Below the pieces are notes generated by a model. That model was not told where the DNA came from and did no database searches. It worked only from the letters and a program-made list of their open reading frames with translations. Shown here piece after piece: positions 27,363 through 35,781 of a stretch of 64,000 nt of DNA (its first letter is position 1; the number at the start of each line of letters is the position of its first letter). The translations under genes and the position numbers were made by a program. Origin of the DNA: Tepidibacter aestuarii (lineage in GTDB: Bacteria; Bacillota; Clostridia; Peptostreptococcales; Peptostreptococcaceae); assembly GCF_934924865.1 (NCBI RefSeq), contig NZ_OW235315.1, positions 1,364,001 to 1,428,000 on the forward strand, given 5' to 3'.

Positions 27363-27535
27363 TACAAATAAAACCAACAAAACAGTAGCCAATCAAAGCT
27401 ACTGTTTTTTCTTGCACAAATAAACAATAAGTATAAAATTATGTTATATTATGTAAAATACAGCTAGAAATAAATGAAAGTTATATGAAAAAATATAAGG
27501 TACGCAATCGTAGAGCATTATGAACCACTTATTTA
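27363..27535 (+). repeat. Terminator-leader module, copy 4
   Basis: Hairpin at 27383-27404 with six Ts, then TTATATTATGTAAAATACAG and the long tail (ATATAAGGTACGCAATCG). Nearly identical to copy 9, and both lead into copies of the same GNAT gene. Confidence 0.8.
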
Positions 27536-27545
27536 GGGAGGAAAT

Positions 27546-27981
27546 ATGAGCACTAGAACTTATGAATCAAAAGATTGCCAAGAAATAATTAAATTATTTT
27601 ATGAAACAGTTCATTCAATAAACTCTAAAGACTATACAGAAAAACAACTAAATGTATGGGCTTCTAAAGATATAGATTTAGATTTATGGGATAAGTCGTT
27701 TTTGAAGAATTATACAATTGTTGGATTTGGGATTTAAGCCTTAGTGGGTACTTGATAGACTTTTTGTTCATAAAAACTACCAAAAACAAGGTATTGCGAA
27801 AGAAATTGTTGAAGAATTAGAGAAGTATGCTAAAAATATTGGACTAACTACCATTAAAACAGAAGCATCAATAACAGCAAAACCATTCTTTGAAAAACAA
27901 GGGTATCGTGTTATAAAAGCACAACAGATTGAAAGAAAAGGTTAATTCCTGACTAATTATAAAATGGAAAAATATATTTAA
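27546..27981 (+). pseudogene. GNAT acetyltransferase pseudogene (copy of the 61.4-kb gene)
   Basis: Compared with the intact gene at 61431, this copy has a 6-nt insertion (extra Asp-Leu), a 24-nt deletion between two ATTGT sequences, a 1-nt deletion (GGAGAT to GGGAT) that shifts the frame, and a stop where AAAGGTCAA became AAAGGTTAA. The reading frame breaks after about 63 codons. The start and GGGAGG site are intact. Confidence 0.85.
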
Positions 27982-28015
27982 AATTAATCTAATTAGAAAG
28001 ACAGGTTAATGTACA

Positions 28016-28215
28016 ATCTTCTTAAAATACATACTACCTTATAATAATTAAATTACATATTACATTAGATATAAAATAAATACCATAAAAAAATAAAGTA
28101 CGGTAAGTAATATACTTTATTAATTCTTAAATACATATTCATTAGGTATATATATTATTGTATATCATTATAAATTACAATTATTATTGAGTATTAAGTA
28201 GTTTGCATTTTAGAT
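28016..28215 (+). repeat. Second dispersed repeat family, copy B
   Basis: Same block as at 22.5 kb, about 85% identical by eye, again immediately before the small membrane protein gene. Confidence 0.65.
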
Positions 28216-28221
28216 TTAAAG

Positions 28222-28467
28222 GTGGTGATTGTTTTAAATGAAGGAGGTTCTAGAAAAGATAATATTTCTACTAAAGTAGATGCGGGGTTTGAATTATGTT
28301 ATTGGAATTTAAGCTATAGAAGAAAGTTTATTAGAACATTATGGTGTTTGCCTTTTTTATTTTTGCTTGTACCTATATGCCCAAACACAGTAATAGCATT
28401 TTGTTGCATTCTTTTTATTATTCAAGCAATATATAACTATAAAAAGTGGAAATCTGAAGAAAAATAA
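28222..28467 (+). CDS. Small two-helix membrane protein, copy B
   Basis: Paralogue of the 22.7-kb gene: same charged start, LSYRRKFIRTLWC core, two hydrophobic segments and SYKKWKSEEK-like tail. The TTG near the start of copy A is TTA here, so the shared start must be a GTG in GGTGGTGATTG. Function unknown. Confidence 0.55.
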   Translation: MVIVLNEGGSRKDNISTKVDAGFELCYWNLSYRRKFIRTLWCLPFLFLLVPICPNTVIAFCCILFIIQAIYNYKKWKSEEK

Positions 28468-28530
28468 TAAAATTTATTGCGTATTAAATAAATTGCATCG
28501 AGTGCTACACGATGCATGGGTGTGGTGAAT

Positions 28531-28556
28531 ATAAAAAAAGACCTAAAAGGTCTAAA
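28531..28556 (-). terminator. Terminator of the Spo0E-like gene
   Basis: Read on the minus strand, AGACCTTTTAGGTCT is followed by seven Ts. Confidence 0.8.
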
Positions 28557-28557
28557 T

Positions 28558-28716
28558 TTATGTAGTCATGTATATGTATTTGTTTATTAAAATATCTAAA
28601 TCTTGACTCAATTTTATTAAATCTTGATTTTGATATAATAGTACATTATTTAAAGTCATAGCATCTAATTTTTTTCTCATTTTTTCAATTTCATTTTTAA
28701 ATTTTACTATTTCCAT
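28558..28716 (-). CDS. Spo0E-like aspartyl-phosphate phosphatase
   Basis: Spo0E-family proteins dephosphorylate Spo0A~P and delay sporulation. The 52-residue product is a two-helix hairpin with the family signature near the end (DLIKLSQDLDILINKYI, matching SQELDxxIxxY with Asp for Glu). The ATG follows AAAGGAG. Two more family members lie at 62973 and at the window's right edge; all three are on the minus strand, and this block is a near copy of the right-edge one. Which response regulator it acts on is not known. Confidence 0.82.
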   Translation of the reverse strand: MEIVKFKNEIEKMRKKLDAMTLNNVLLYQNQDLIKLSQDLDILINKYIYMTT

Positions 28717-28872
28717 ATAAACACTCCTTTTAAACTTTACGACTTTAAAGATAGGTAAACGTTTTAGTACTTATATACACACAAATTAAATTATACCATA
28801 AGTTACAAATTTGTCCATATGATTTTTGTTTATTACTTAACTTAATATTTTCAATCATTATGTGAAATTATA

Positions 28873-28995
28873 TAAATACCTAAAATCAGTTTTAGTAATT
28901 AATTAGGGGGTTTGTTATTATTTTATTGTAAAATTGAAGTCAATTTTTAAATTTATCATCAAATCAAAAATATTAATTAATATAACTAGGAGTTC
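28873..28995. repeat. Third dispersed repeat family, copy B
   Basis: Block beginning AAATACCTAAAATCAGTTTT that matches parts of 25765-25911 and 39545-39660, again running into a terminator-leader module. Confidence 0.5.
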
Positions 28996-29100
28996 ACCAA
29001 AACAGTAGTCAATCAAAGCTACTGCTTTTTCTTACACAAATATCCAATAAGTATGAAATTGTGGTATATTATAGTAAAATATATATGGGAATAAATAGGG
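28996..29100 (+). repeat. Terminator-leader module, copy 5
   Basis: Hairpin at 29003-29024 with a T-rich tract (one C), then TATATTATAGTAAAATATATATGGG. Confidence 0.75.
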
Positions 29101-29134
29101 AATATATAATAACTTAAATTACAGGGGGGTATAA

Positions 29135-29290
29135 ATGTTTAATATTGTTTTTTTTATATTTTTTGTAATTATTATTTTTAATATTGATGCAATTAAAAGT
29201 GATTTAAAAGATATACAAAAAGAAAATAAAATATTAATTAAAGAAAATCAGGAATTACGAAAAGAAATTAAAAATTTTATAGAAAAATAA
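29135..29290 (+). CDS. Small membrane-anchored coiled-coil protein (51 aa)
   Basis: A GGGGGG ribosome site precedes the ATG. Residues 1-17 are a hydrophobic helix; the rest is a charged heptad-like helix (DLKDIQKENKILIKENQELR). No family recognised. It is the only gene directly behind module copy 5. Confidence 0.5.
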   Translation: MFNIVFFIFFVIIIFNIDAIKSDLKDIQKENKILIKENQELRKEIKNFIEK

Positions 29291-29401
29291 AATTTTAAAA
29301 TTGAAAGTTGATTTAATTAATAATTTTTCAGTTTGCTGTTTTGAGTGCAACTTACTATATCTAAAATAGAATAGAATTCATAAAAGTACACCCATAACTA
29401 C

Positions 29402-29554
29402 ATGAAATTCAAGTTAGGAAATGGAGAAGAAAAAGAATTTAAAGTTTTACCTCATCAATATACAGTTATATTAGACGGTAATGTTGGAGAGCTAACATTT
29501 AAAGGATATAAATATCTTAATTTTTATATTACAAAGATTAATGAAAATCAGTAA
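29402..29554 (+). CDS. Short hypothetical protein or gene fragment (50 aa)
   Basis: An ATG opens a 50-codon frame (MKFKLGNGEEKEFKVLPHQY) ending before a terminator. No ribosome site is visible, and the beta-rich sequence looks like the end of a larger protein, so it may be a remnant. Confidence 0.3.
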   Translation: MKFKLGNGEEKEFKVLPHQYTVILDGNVGELTFKGYKYLNFYITKINENQ

Positions 29555-29573
29555 AACAAAACTCGTGCAGAAG

Positions 29574-29597
29574 AGAAGCTAAATGCTTCTTTTTTTA
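29574..29597 (+). terminator. Terminator
   Basis: AGAAGC / GCTTCT arms followed by seven Ts. Confidence 0.7.
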
Positions 29598-29753
29598 TTG
29601 CTACTATTTCTTTGAAGTAGCAATCAATAAGTCTGTGTTTTTATAGTAATTTATTTCTAATGTTTAAACAAATAACTCATTTATAATGAATGATTTTAAT
29701 TTATATTGTTCATAAAGGTTAATCGTAAATTACTATGGCAAAATATGTCGTTT

Positions 29754-29783
29754 TTGGAAGTATACTATATTATGTGGTATACT
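29754..29783 (+). promoter_or_regulatory. Candidate promoter of the Agr-like operon
   Basis: TTGGAA, an 18-nt spacer and TATACT lie about 120 nt before the first gene. A 7-bp direct repeat GTATACT (29760-29766 and 29777-29783) overlaps the spacer and -10 box and could bind a LytTR-type regulator. Confidence 0.45.
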
Positions 29784-29902
29784 GATGCTAGAAATTGACT
29801 TAATTTGTTTTATGTATGTAATTTAGCTTTATAAATATTAAATAAGTTTAAAAAATAATTTTAAAAATTAATTAAAACAATTAATTAAAGGAGAATTTTA
29901 TT

Positions 29903-30415
29903 ATGATATTTGAAATACCATGGTATGTTATATTATTTCAAACTTTACCAGAAACATTTATTTTAATTAAGCTGGGATTAAAAATATTTAATATTGATAC
30001 AAAAACAAAAGATATTTTAGTAATTTCATCTGTAATTTCTGTATTAGCATATTTTATTAGAAAAATACTATATATTGTTGGAGCTAATTTATTGTTTGGT
30101 ATTCATACACTTTTGATTACATTAACAACAGTTATTTTAGTACATAAAAAAACAAAAACGACACTATCTCATTCATTTATTAGCATTTTTACGAGTACTT
30201 TACTTGATGGTGTACTTCAAAGTGTTACAGCTCCTATTATTTTTACCATTATGAAAAAAAATATAGAGGATTTACATTTATACCCTTGGTTAAACATACT
30301 ATTCTTTTTGCCCTGTGGGATAATTATGTTAATAATTTATTTAGTAATTAAAAAGAAAAAAATTTATCTTTTAGACTTAAAATTAGATAGTAAAGACTGT
30401 GATAACATTGTTTAA
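29903..30415 (+). CDS. Five-helix membrane protein, likely sensor half of a split AgrC
   Basis: 170 residues with about five membrane helices and a short cytoplasmic tail; no kinase motifs. AgrC receptors have six or seven helices fused to a kinase. Here the helices stand alone, while the next gene carries two helices and the kinase. The two genes overlap by 17 bases in different frames, so they are translated together. That this protein binds the peptide is inferred from position and topology. The ribosome site is AAGGAG. A frameshift of an ancestral fused gene is the alternative, but each frame is free of stops and has plausible ends. Confidence 0.6.
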   Translation: MIFEIPWYVILFQTLPETFILIKLGLKIFNIDTKTKDILVISSVISVLAYFIRKILYIVGANLLFGIHTLLITLTTVILVHKKTKTTLSHSFISIFTSTLLDGVLQSVTAPIIFTIMKKNIEDLHLYPWLNILFFLPCGIIMLIIYLVIKKKKIYLLDLKLDSKDCDNIV

Positions 30416-31259
30416 AGATAAGAATATTTTAATAATAGTTACTATTCTTCTTCAATCCTTATTTATTGTAATTACCAATCAGATAATTTTTATTTCTCAA
30501 GAACTTAAATACATAAAAAAAATGTTACCGTTTACAAATATGATTGTTCTTATATTAACCATATTAGTGCTACTTTCAATAAAAGGGGTTGGAGAAAACA
30601 TTAAAAAGAAAGTAGAAGTAAATGTTTTAAAAGAATATCTTGAACAAATGAAAGATTTAATTAATACGATACAATCACACAAACATGAACATACAAGACA
30701 CATTCAAACAATACAAGCTATGCTTTACTTAGAAGAAATATCTAGTGCTAAAGAATATATAGATAATATATCTCAAAATTACAACCCTCTAACAGATATT
30801 GTATATGTAGGTAATCCTGCTCTAACAGTTCTTTTAAACTCTAAGAGAAAGGTAGCAGAGCTTAAAAATATAGAATTCGATTTTGCTATAAAATGTGATT
30901 TAAATAATATAATAACTAATTCATCTGATTTATGTAGCATAATAGGTAATATTATTGATAATGCTTTTGAGGCTGTTATTTTCAATAATTACAATAAAAC
31001 AGTAGGATTAGAAATAAAATTTGAAAATAATGGGTATCTAATATATGTATATAATAATGGTCCTCAAATTAATAAAAAAAATATGAAAAATATTTTTAGT
31101 CCTGGATATACAACAAAGAACTTTGAATCTAGAGGGTATGGGTTGTTTTTAGTTAAAAAAATAGTAGATTACTATCATGGAAGAATAGAAGTAAGATCTA
31201 AAGAAAAAACTGTATTTATAGTACATATTCCTGTAAAGGATGGGATGATAAATGATTAA
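30399..31259 (+). CDS. AgrC-like histidine kinase (GHKL type), short membrane part
   Basis: Two N-terminal membrane helices (about 9-32 and 43-62), then a dimerisation helix with HKHEHTRHIQTIQ (His96 the probable phosphate acceptor, as in SpoOB_a/AgrC kinases). The ATP-binding domain has the N box (GNIIDNAFEAV), G1 (YVYNNGPQI) and G2 (SRGYGLFLVKKIVD). The start is GTG at 30399; TTG at 30408 is possible. It overlaps the gene before by 17 bases and agrB by 8. Family certain; its pairing with the upstream membrane protein is inferred. Confidence 0.85.
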   Translation: MITLFKDKNILIIVTILLQSLFIVITNQIIFISQELKYIKKMLPFTNMIVLILTILVLLSIKGVGENIKKKVEVNVLKEYLEQMKDLINTIQSHKHEHTRHIQTIQAMLYLEEISSAKEYIDNISQNYNPLTDIVYVGNPALTVLLNSKRKVAELKNIEFDFAIKCDLNNIITNSSDLCSIIGNIIDNAFEAVIFNNYNKTVGLEIKFENNGYLIYVYNNGPQINKKNMKNIFSPGYTTKNFESRGYGLFLVKKIVDYYHGRIEVRSKEKTVFIVHIPVKDGMIND

Positions 31260-31884
31260 AAAAATTTCACAATATATAGCTGCTTTAATAGGGAAAGAAT
31301 TACAAAATGATAAAAGTAAAATAGATATTTATTCTTATGCATTAGAAATTATTATAGGAACAATATTAAAGTTAACTCTAATTATATTAATATCATTTAT
31401 ATTAGGATTGTTACCAACAACATTAGCATGTCTTATAAGTTTTATTATATTTAGACACTTTGGCGGCGGTGTTCATTTATCTACATATAATAGATGCTTA
31501 ACTGCAGGGGTCATTACCTTTTTGATTATGGGTAAATTAGCATATATCAATATTCAAATAAATGTCTTAATAACAATTGTAATAGGGACTTTTTTATTTG
31601 GTATATACAGTATTATGAAGTATATTCCTGCAGGAACTAAAAAGAAAAGAATTATTGATAAAAACCAAAGATTAAAACGAAAACAGGAAACCTTTTTTAT
31701 GTTATTTATATGGTTAATAGTTATAGTTATATTAATCAATTATAAATTGACAGCATATGCTTTTAGCTGTGTTTTAGGAGCATTAAATAGTTTCTTTTTT
31801 ATAACTCCAACGGGTTATTGGGTATTTGATACCATTGATAACATAATAGATAAAAATAAAAGGAGATGGATGAAAAATGTTTAA
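31252..31884 (+). CDS. agrB: AgrB-family accessory gene regulator protease
   Basis: AgrB is a membrane cysteine protease that cuts the AgrD precursor and forms the thiolactone or lactone ring. The conserved active-site segment FRHFGGGVHLSTYNRC is present, with His75 and Cys82 matching the His/Cys pair of staphylococcal AgrB. Five or six membrane helices in 210 residues is normal. It overlaps the kinase gene by 8 bases and agrD by 8, a tightly coupled operon. Confidence 0.93.
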   Translation: MIKKISQYIAALIGKELQNDKSKIDIYSYALEIIIGTILKLTLIILISFILGLLPTTLACLISFIIFRHFGGGVHLSTYNRCLTAGVITFLIMGKLAYINIQINVLITIVIGTFLFGIYSIMKYIPAGTKKKRIIDKNQRLKRKQETFFMLFIWLIVIVILINYKLTAYAFSCVLGALNSFFFITPTGYWVFDTIDNIIDKNKRRWMKNV

Positions 31885-32011
31885 AATTTCTAAAAGAAAA
31901 ATGATATCAACTTTAGCATCAATACTAACTTTAGTAGTATCTACGGGTGTAAGTACTAGAAGTGTTTGGATTTATTATGAACCAGATATGCCTGAAAGCT
32001 TAGATAAATAA
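31877..32011 (+). CDS. agrD: AgrD-like autoinducing peptide precursor with serine at the ring position
   Basis: 44 residues: a basic amphipathic leader (MFKISKRKMISTLASILTLV), a core (TRSVWIY) and an acidic tail YEPDMPESLDK. The tail matches the clostridial and Listeria pattern YEPxxPxxL and marks the cut site, which predicts a ring SVWIY. Ser replaces the usual Cys, so the product would be a lactone, as known for Staphylococcus intermedius-group peptides. It is too short for ordinary gene finding but has the right place, overlapping agrB by 8 bases. The exact N-terminal trimming cannot be read from sequence. Confidence 0.87.
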   Translation: MFKISKRKMISTLASILTLVVSTGVSTRSVWIYYEPDMPESLDK

Positions 32012-32023
32012 GGTTTAAGAAAA

Positions 32024-32746
32024 GTGACGAATATTTTAATTTTAGAAGATGAGGATTATACAAGAAAATTCATAAAAAAATTAGTTTTAGAAGAACCATT
32101 AGTGACTAAAGTTTATGATACATCAAATAGTGATGAAGCAATCAGTTTAGCTACTGAATATAAGCCAGATATTGTTTTAATGGATATAGAACTTGATGCT
32201 ACTGACAATTCAAATGGATTAAAAACTGCAAAAATAATTAATGCTATTAATCCTGAATCTAAATTTATTTTTATTACAGGGTACTCAAAATACGCTATAG
32301 ATGCATTCAGCGTACATCCCTATGACTATATTCTTAAACCAATAAATATTGTAAAGTTAAAATCAACTATTCATGATTTAGCTTCTATAATAAAAAAGGA
32401 GAAAAATAATATTATATCTAAGCTAACTATAAAGAATAATAATGAAATATCTTTTATACTATTTGAAAACATATTATTTTTAGAAAAACAAGATAAAAAT
32501 GTATTAATTCATACAAAAAAAGATGTTTATTACTTTCAACAAACTCTTACTGAATTAGAATCTAAATTAAGTGATAACTTCGTACGAACTCATAAGTCCT
32601 TTATAACTAATATGGATAAAGCAATAAAAATTATAGATATAGGAAACAGATCTTATGAAATTGAGTTTGCAGATACTGATAAGGTATCGTTTATGAGTAG
32701 ATATAAGTTTGAGCAAATAAAAGAAAAGATTATTCATTCTATATAG
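32024..32746 (+). CDS. AgrA-like LytTR response regulator
   Basis: An N-terminal receiver domain has acidic residues EDED (8-11), phospho-acceptor Asp54 (VLMDIEL) and the conserved Lys in YILKPINI. The C-terminal LytTR DNA-binding domain is about 135-238 (FLEKQDKNVLIHT, FVRTHKSFITNM). The start is GTG 13 bases after agrD. It is the expected output of the upstream kinase. Its targets may be the repeats at 29760 and 32919. Confidence 0.9.
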   Translation: MTNILILEDEDYTRKFIKKLVLEEPLVTKVYDTSNSDEAISLATEYKPDIVLMDIELDATDNSNGLKTAKIINAINPESKFIFITGYSKYAIDAFSVHPYDYILKPINIVKLKSTIHDLASIIKKEKNNIISKLTIKNNNEISFILFENILFLEKQDKNVLIHTKKDVYYFQQTLTELESKLSDNFVRTHKSFITNMDKAIKIIDIGNRSYEIEFADTDKVSFMSRYKFEQIKEKIIHSI

Positions 32747-32767
32747 AATGAATGATCTTTTCTTTTG
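32722..32767 (+). terminator. Terminator of the Agr-like operon
   Basis: A long stem around ATTCATTCTATATAGAATGAAT flanked by AAAAGAT / ATCTTTT, with a T-rich end; its 5' arm lies inside the last codons of the regulator gene. Confidence 0.75.
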
Positions 32768-32918
32768 TTTGGTTATACCCTAAGCATAAACGAAAAATAG
32801 AACGGGTAATTAGATTTATGTTTTATAATTTTGTGTTGGTTAGTACTAAAAAAAAGGCTAATCGCGCTATATAAATGGCTATATACACAAATTTGACAAA
32901 ATTATTAATATTTCATGT

Positions 32919-32950
32919 TAACATTAATACAAATAATAACATTAATGTTA
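32919..32950. promoter_or_regulatory. Candidate LytTR operator upstream of the exported protein genes
   Basis: TAACATTAAT occurs twice, 18 bp apart, the second inside the perfect palindrome TAACATTAATGTTA. LytTR proteins usually bind 9-bp direct repeats about 21 bp apart, so the fit is partial. Confidence 0.35.
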
Positions 32951-33035
32951 AAAATATAATGTAATTAAAAGTAAATAATAACTCAAGATTATTTATTTTT
33001 AATATAAACAAAAATTATAAATTAAGGAGGTACTT

Positions 33036-33554
33036 ATGAAAAAATTATCAAGCCTTTTCATGTTAAGTTTAGTTTTATTAGTTTTAATTACGCCTAACAA
33101 ATCATATGCAGCAGATTCTTGGAGATCAAATGATTCAGAATACCAGTTTGTAACTTGGTATTATAATGACCTAACTAATATACCTATTGGAGTTGGGTTA
33201 AGTTATAGCTACCATGTATTAGCTACTACAGGATATCAAAGTCTTACAACAAATGAGCAGGTATATTATACTATTATTGATGACCCTAATGCTGCTATTT
33301 CACAAACTTTTGATCTTAAAACAACTGTTGCAATACTAGATGGTAGCACGATAAAAACATTTTATGATATTGACTTTAATGATGGACCATCATTAGAATA
33401 TATATTTGATGGAAATGATGATGTTAATTTTGTGGCTTGTAAAGACAGAAGTACTTTCGAATATCCAGATTCAATGAAAGCGACATATTATTGGGATACT
33501 CCAGATGAATGTATTCCATCTTTTAAATCAAGAACATTAAGTATAAGTTTTTAA
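33036..33554 (+). CDS. Exported protein of unknown family (172 aa)
   Basis: A clear signal peptide (residues 1-25, NKSYA then ADSW) leads to about 147 acidic residues rich in Tyr, Asp and Thr, predicted beta-rich, with two cysteines (about 135 and 161) that could pair. No family recognised. Strong AAGGAGG site. It sits just past the Agr-like operon, under a possible LytTR operator, and 40 bases before a SurA-like exported protein, so it may be the secreted output of quorum sensing; this is inferred from place only. Confidence 0.7.
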   Translation: MKKLSSLFMLSLVLLVLITPNKSYAADSWRSNDSEYQFVTWYYNDLTNIPIGVGLSYSYHVLATTGYQSLTTNEQVYYTIIDDPNAAISQTFDLKTTVAILDGSTIKTFYDIDFNDGPSLEYIFDGNDDVNFVACKDRSTFEYPDSMKATYYWDTPDECIPSFKSRTLSISF

Positions 33555-33594
33555 TGATGTAAAAATATGTATATAATTAGTGAGGAGGGATCAT

Positions 33595-34239
33595 ATGTGC
33601 AAGAATAAAAAAATTATTATGATAATTGTAGCTTTATGCGTATTAGTTATTTCTATAGGAGTAAATGCGGATGATTTTAATAATTCAACTGTAAACATAC
33701 AAGATACAAAAGTTATTAAAAAAATGGGAAAGGATATTAAAGCCGAAAAAAACAATAATACATCTAATGAAATAGTATTAGAAATAGATGATAGAAAAAT
33801 TTCAAAGAGAGACTTAAATATAGCGAAAATATCTCTTAATACAGATGATAATAAGAAGGTTGAGAAAGTAATTACTAAACGTATGGCTACGCAGAAAATA
33901 GCTAAAGATTTAGGAATAACTGCTACTGATGATGAAGTTAAAGAATTCATTGATAAAAACAAAGAAGCTGTAAATAATAATGAAGAAGCTAAGGCTCAAT
34001 TTGAAAGTTATATTGAAGGCTTAGGAATGACAGAAAGTGAATTTTGGAATGACAAGGATATTATTAGATCTTATAAAGAAACTTTAATAACAGGAAAACT
34101 TAAGGGACAAATAAGAAAAGAATTAAAAGAGCAAAACCCTTCTAAATCACATAATGAGATAGAAAAACTTATGATAGATAAACTTGATAATATGATAAAG
34201 AAAGAAAAATCAAATATGAAAATAAAAAGAAATTACTAG
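33595..34239 (+). CDS. SurA_N-like exported protein, possible foldase without PPIase domain
   Basis: One N-terminal hydrophobic segment (signal peptide or anchor; Cys2 is too early to be a lipobox). Then the helical SurA/PrsA N-terminal fold: DDRKISKRDLNIAKISL, ITATDDEVKEFIDKN, YIEGLGMTESEFW. The rotamase (parvulin) domain of PrsA is absent; the protein ends at 215 residues. ATG follows GAGGAGG. Probably co-transcribed with the exported protein before it and perhaps helps its folding outside the membrane. Confidence 0.75.
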   Translation: MCKNKKIIMIIVALCVLVISIGVNADDFNNSTVNIQDTKVIKKMGKDIKAEKNNNTSNEIVLEIDDRKISKRDLNIAKISLNTDDNKKVEKVITKRMATQKIAKDLGITATDDEVKEFIDKNKEAVNNNEEAKAQFESYIEGLGMTESEFWNDKDIIRSYKETLITGKLKGQIRKELKEQNPSKSHNEIEKLMIDKLDNMIKKEKSNMKIKRNY

Positions 34240-34304
34240 TAATAGTATAAAATTTACTCAAAATAAATTGACATAGGTAATATACTAGAATGTGTATTAT
34301 TTAT

Positions 34305-34335
34305 AAAAAGACTTCTAGATTAAGAGTCTTTTTAG
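34305..34335 (+). terminator. Terminator after the exported-protein pair
   Basis: AAAAAGACT / AGTCTTTTT arms. Confidence 0.7.
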
Positions 34336-34461
34336 GTTGTAGCAGAGGAATAGATATAGCAGATTTCCTTTTGTAGAGTCATTACATAGTAGCTGTAATA
34401 ATAAGTAAAAAAGTATTTTTATACTTTAAATAGAGCATAAGAGAATTATTGAATAAAGTAA

Positions 34462-34644
34462 ATGAAAAATAAGTTTATCATAAACACAAACCAGCAAAAC
34501 AGTAATTACTTTAACTTAATAGAGCATTTAGAGGAAATTGGAGAAGAACTTAATATAGATATTTATCATATGGATGATTATAACAAGGGAGGAAATAAAC
34601 GTGATAAAAATGAGAGCAATCTATATTGGAGATGTAATGTTTAA
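34462..34644 (+). CDS. Small hypothetical protein, possibly broken (60 aa)
   Basis: Acidic frame (NSNYFNLIEHLEEIGEELN) without a visible ribosome site. Its last about 15 codons overlap the next gene and look unlike natural coding (Lys/Arg/Asn/Trp-rich), suggesting the original stop was lost or the frame shifted. Confidence 0.35.
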   Translation: MKNKFIINTNQQNSNYFNLIEHLEEIGEELNIDIYHMDDYNKGGNKRDKNESNLYWRCNV

Positions 34645-34816
34645 TGAGTGTAATGTGTTTGAGCTAAATGAAGAAACGAATTATTTTGAAATGTTAAATG
34701 ATAAGAAATTTGAATATAAAAAAGAAATTGTTGAGGAAGATGATAATTGGCTAATTTTTGAAGTCATTATAGGAAAAGATAAATTAGATAGTACAGCCAA
34801 ATTGATTAATAGATAG
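34601..34816 (+). CDS. Small acidic hypothetical protein (71 aa)
   Basis: GGGAGG seven bases before a GTG supports this start; ATG at 34610 is the alternative. The sequence (MRAIYIGDVMFNECNVFELN, then DDNWLIFEVIIGKD) suggests a small beta barrel. No family recognised. It ends just before module copy 6. Confidence 0.5.
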   Translation: MIKMRAIYIGDVMFNECNVFELNEETNYFEMLNDKKFEYKKEIVEEDDNWLIFEVIIGKDKLDSTAKLINR

Positions 34817-34821
34817 ACGTT

Positions 34822-34930
34822 AACCAAAACAGTAGCCAACCAAAGCTACTGTTTTTTGCTGTACAAATATACAATAAGTATGATTGAATGTTATATTATG
34901 GTAATATGTACATGAGAATTGAAGTATGAA
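34822..34930 (+). repeat. Terminator-leader module, copy 6
   Basis: Hairpin at 34830-34851 with six Ts, then TTATATTATGGTAATATGTACATG. Precedes a GNAT gene; parts of the long tail (AAAATGTAAAGTATACAATTG) reappear just before that gene. Confidence 0.8.
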
Positions 34931-35036
34931 AATAAGAGACTAAAGAAACAATCAGAGCTTCTTAAAGGTAAGTTATATGAAAAATGTAAAGTATACAATT
35001 GTAAAATAGTATGAATTAGATTGGAGAAATATAATT

Positions 35037-35558
35037 ATGGAAGAATTTAATTTACAAAATGATTATAAGATTAAATCTCTTACTGTAGAAAATATTAAAC
35101 TTGTTGAATCGTTGTGCAAAAAATGTTCAGATTATTACATATTACATGATGGAATATTACCATCCACAGAAGAAGCAAAAGAAATATTTACGGCTATACC
35201 ACCTAATAAAAGTTATGACGATAAGTTTGTTTTAGGGATATTTAATTACAGCAATGAACTAATTGGAATTATTGATATAGTAAAAGATTTCCCTGTTATT
35301 GGACAATGGATGCTTGGATTAATGCTTATTAATCCTGAAGAAAGAGGTAAGGGATTAGGTAGAATGGTACATAAAGCACTAGTACAATGGACAATTAATT
35401 TAGGATTAAAATCTCTAAGAATAGGTGTAATTGAAGATAACCATAAGGGAATTAAATTTTGGTTCGATTTAGGTTATACAAAAATAAAAGAAGTCACTAT
35501 GGGTTTTTCAAATAAAACACATATAGTAAATGTTATGACTTTGCAAGTTAACAATTAG
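35037..35558 (+). CDS. GNAT-family acetyltransferase (173 aa)
   Basis: GNAT motif A is NPEERGKGLGRMVHKALVQW (about 100-119) and motif B IEDNHKGIKFWFDLGYTKI (about 133-151). Full length. The ribosome site is TTGGAG. Single-gene unit between module copies 6 and 7. Acceptor substrate unknown. Confidence 0.83.
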   Translation: MEEFNLQNDYKIKSLTVENIKLVESLCKKCSDYYILHDGILPSTEEAKEIFTAIPPNKSYDDKFVLGIFNYSNELIGIIDIVKDFPVIGQWMLGLMLINPEERGKGLGRMVHKALVQWTINLGLKSLRIGVIEDNHKGIKFWFDLGYTKIKEVTMGFSNKTHIVNVMTLQVNN

Positions 35559-35630
35559 TACTAAAGGGTATAAATAATTACACAACATTCATTCAGAATA
35601 TAAAAAGTACTAATTACAGTCAAACTACAT

Positions 35631-35700
35631 AAACACAAATAACCAAAACAGTAGACGACTAAAGCTACTGTTTTTTATTGCACAAATAAACAAAATATAT
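35631..35700 (+). repeat. Terminator-leader module, copy 7 (short)
   Basis: Hairpin at 35649-35670 and six Ts, then TTGCACAAATAAACAAAATATATG; the rest of the leader is diverged. Preceded by the shared left flank CTAATTACAGTCAAACTA seen before copy 3. Confidence 0.7.
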
Positions 35701-35781
35701 GTAAATAGTAATAAAAAGAGTATGAAGGATAGTAAGTTATAGTGTGTTTAATTTTGTAGTTTTATGACTGATTTTTTTACT

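Larger units (their letters stand above)
28475..28720. repeat. Duplicated block containing a Spo0E-like gene (copy A)
   Basis: Bases from TTGCGTATTAAATAAATTGC onward match the last about 175 bases of the window, covering a terminator and the end of a Spo0E-like gene. Confidence 0.8.
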
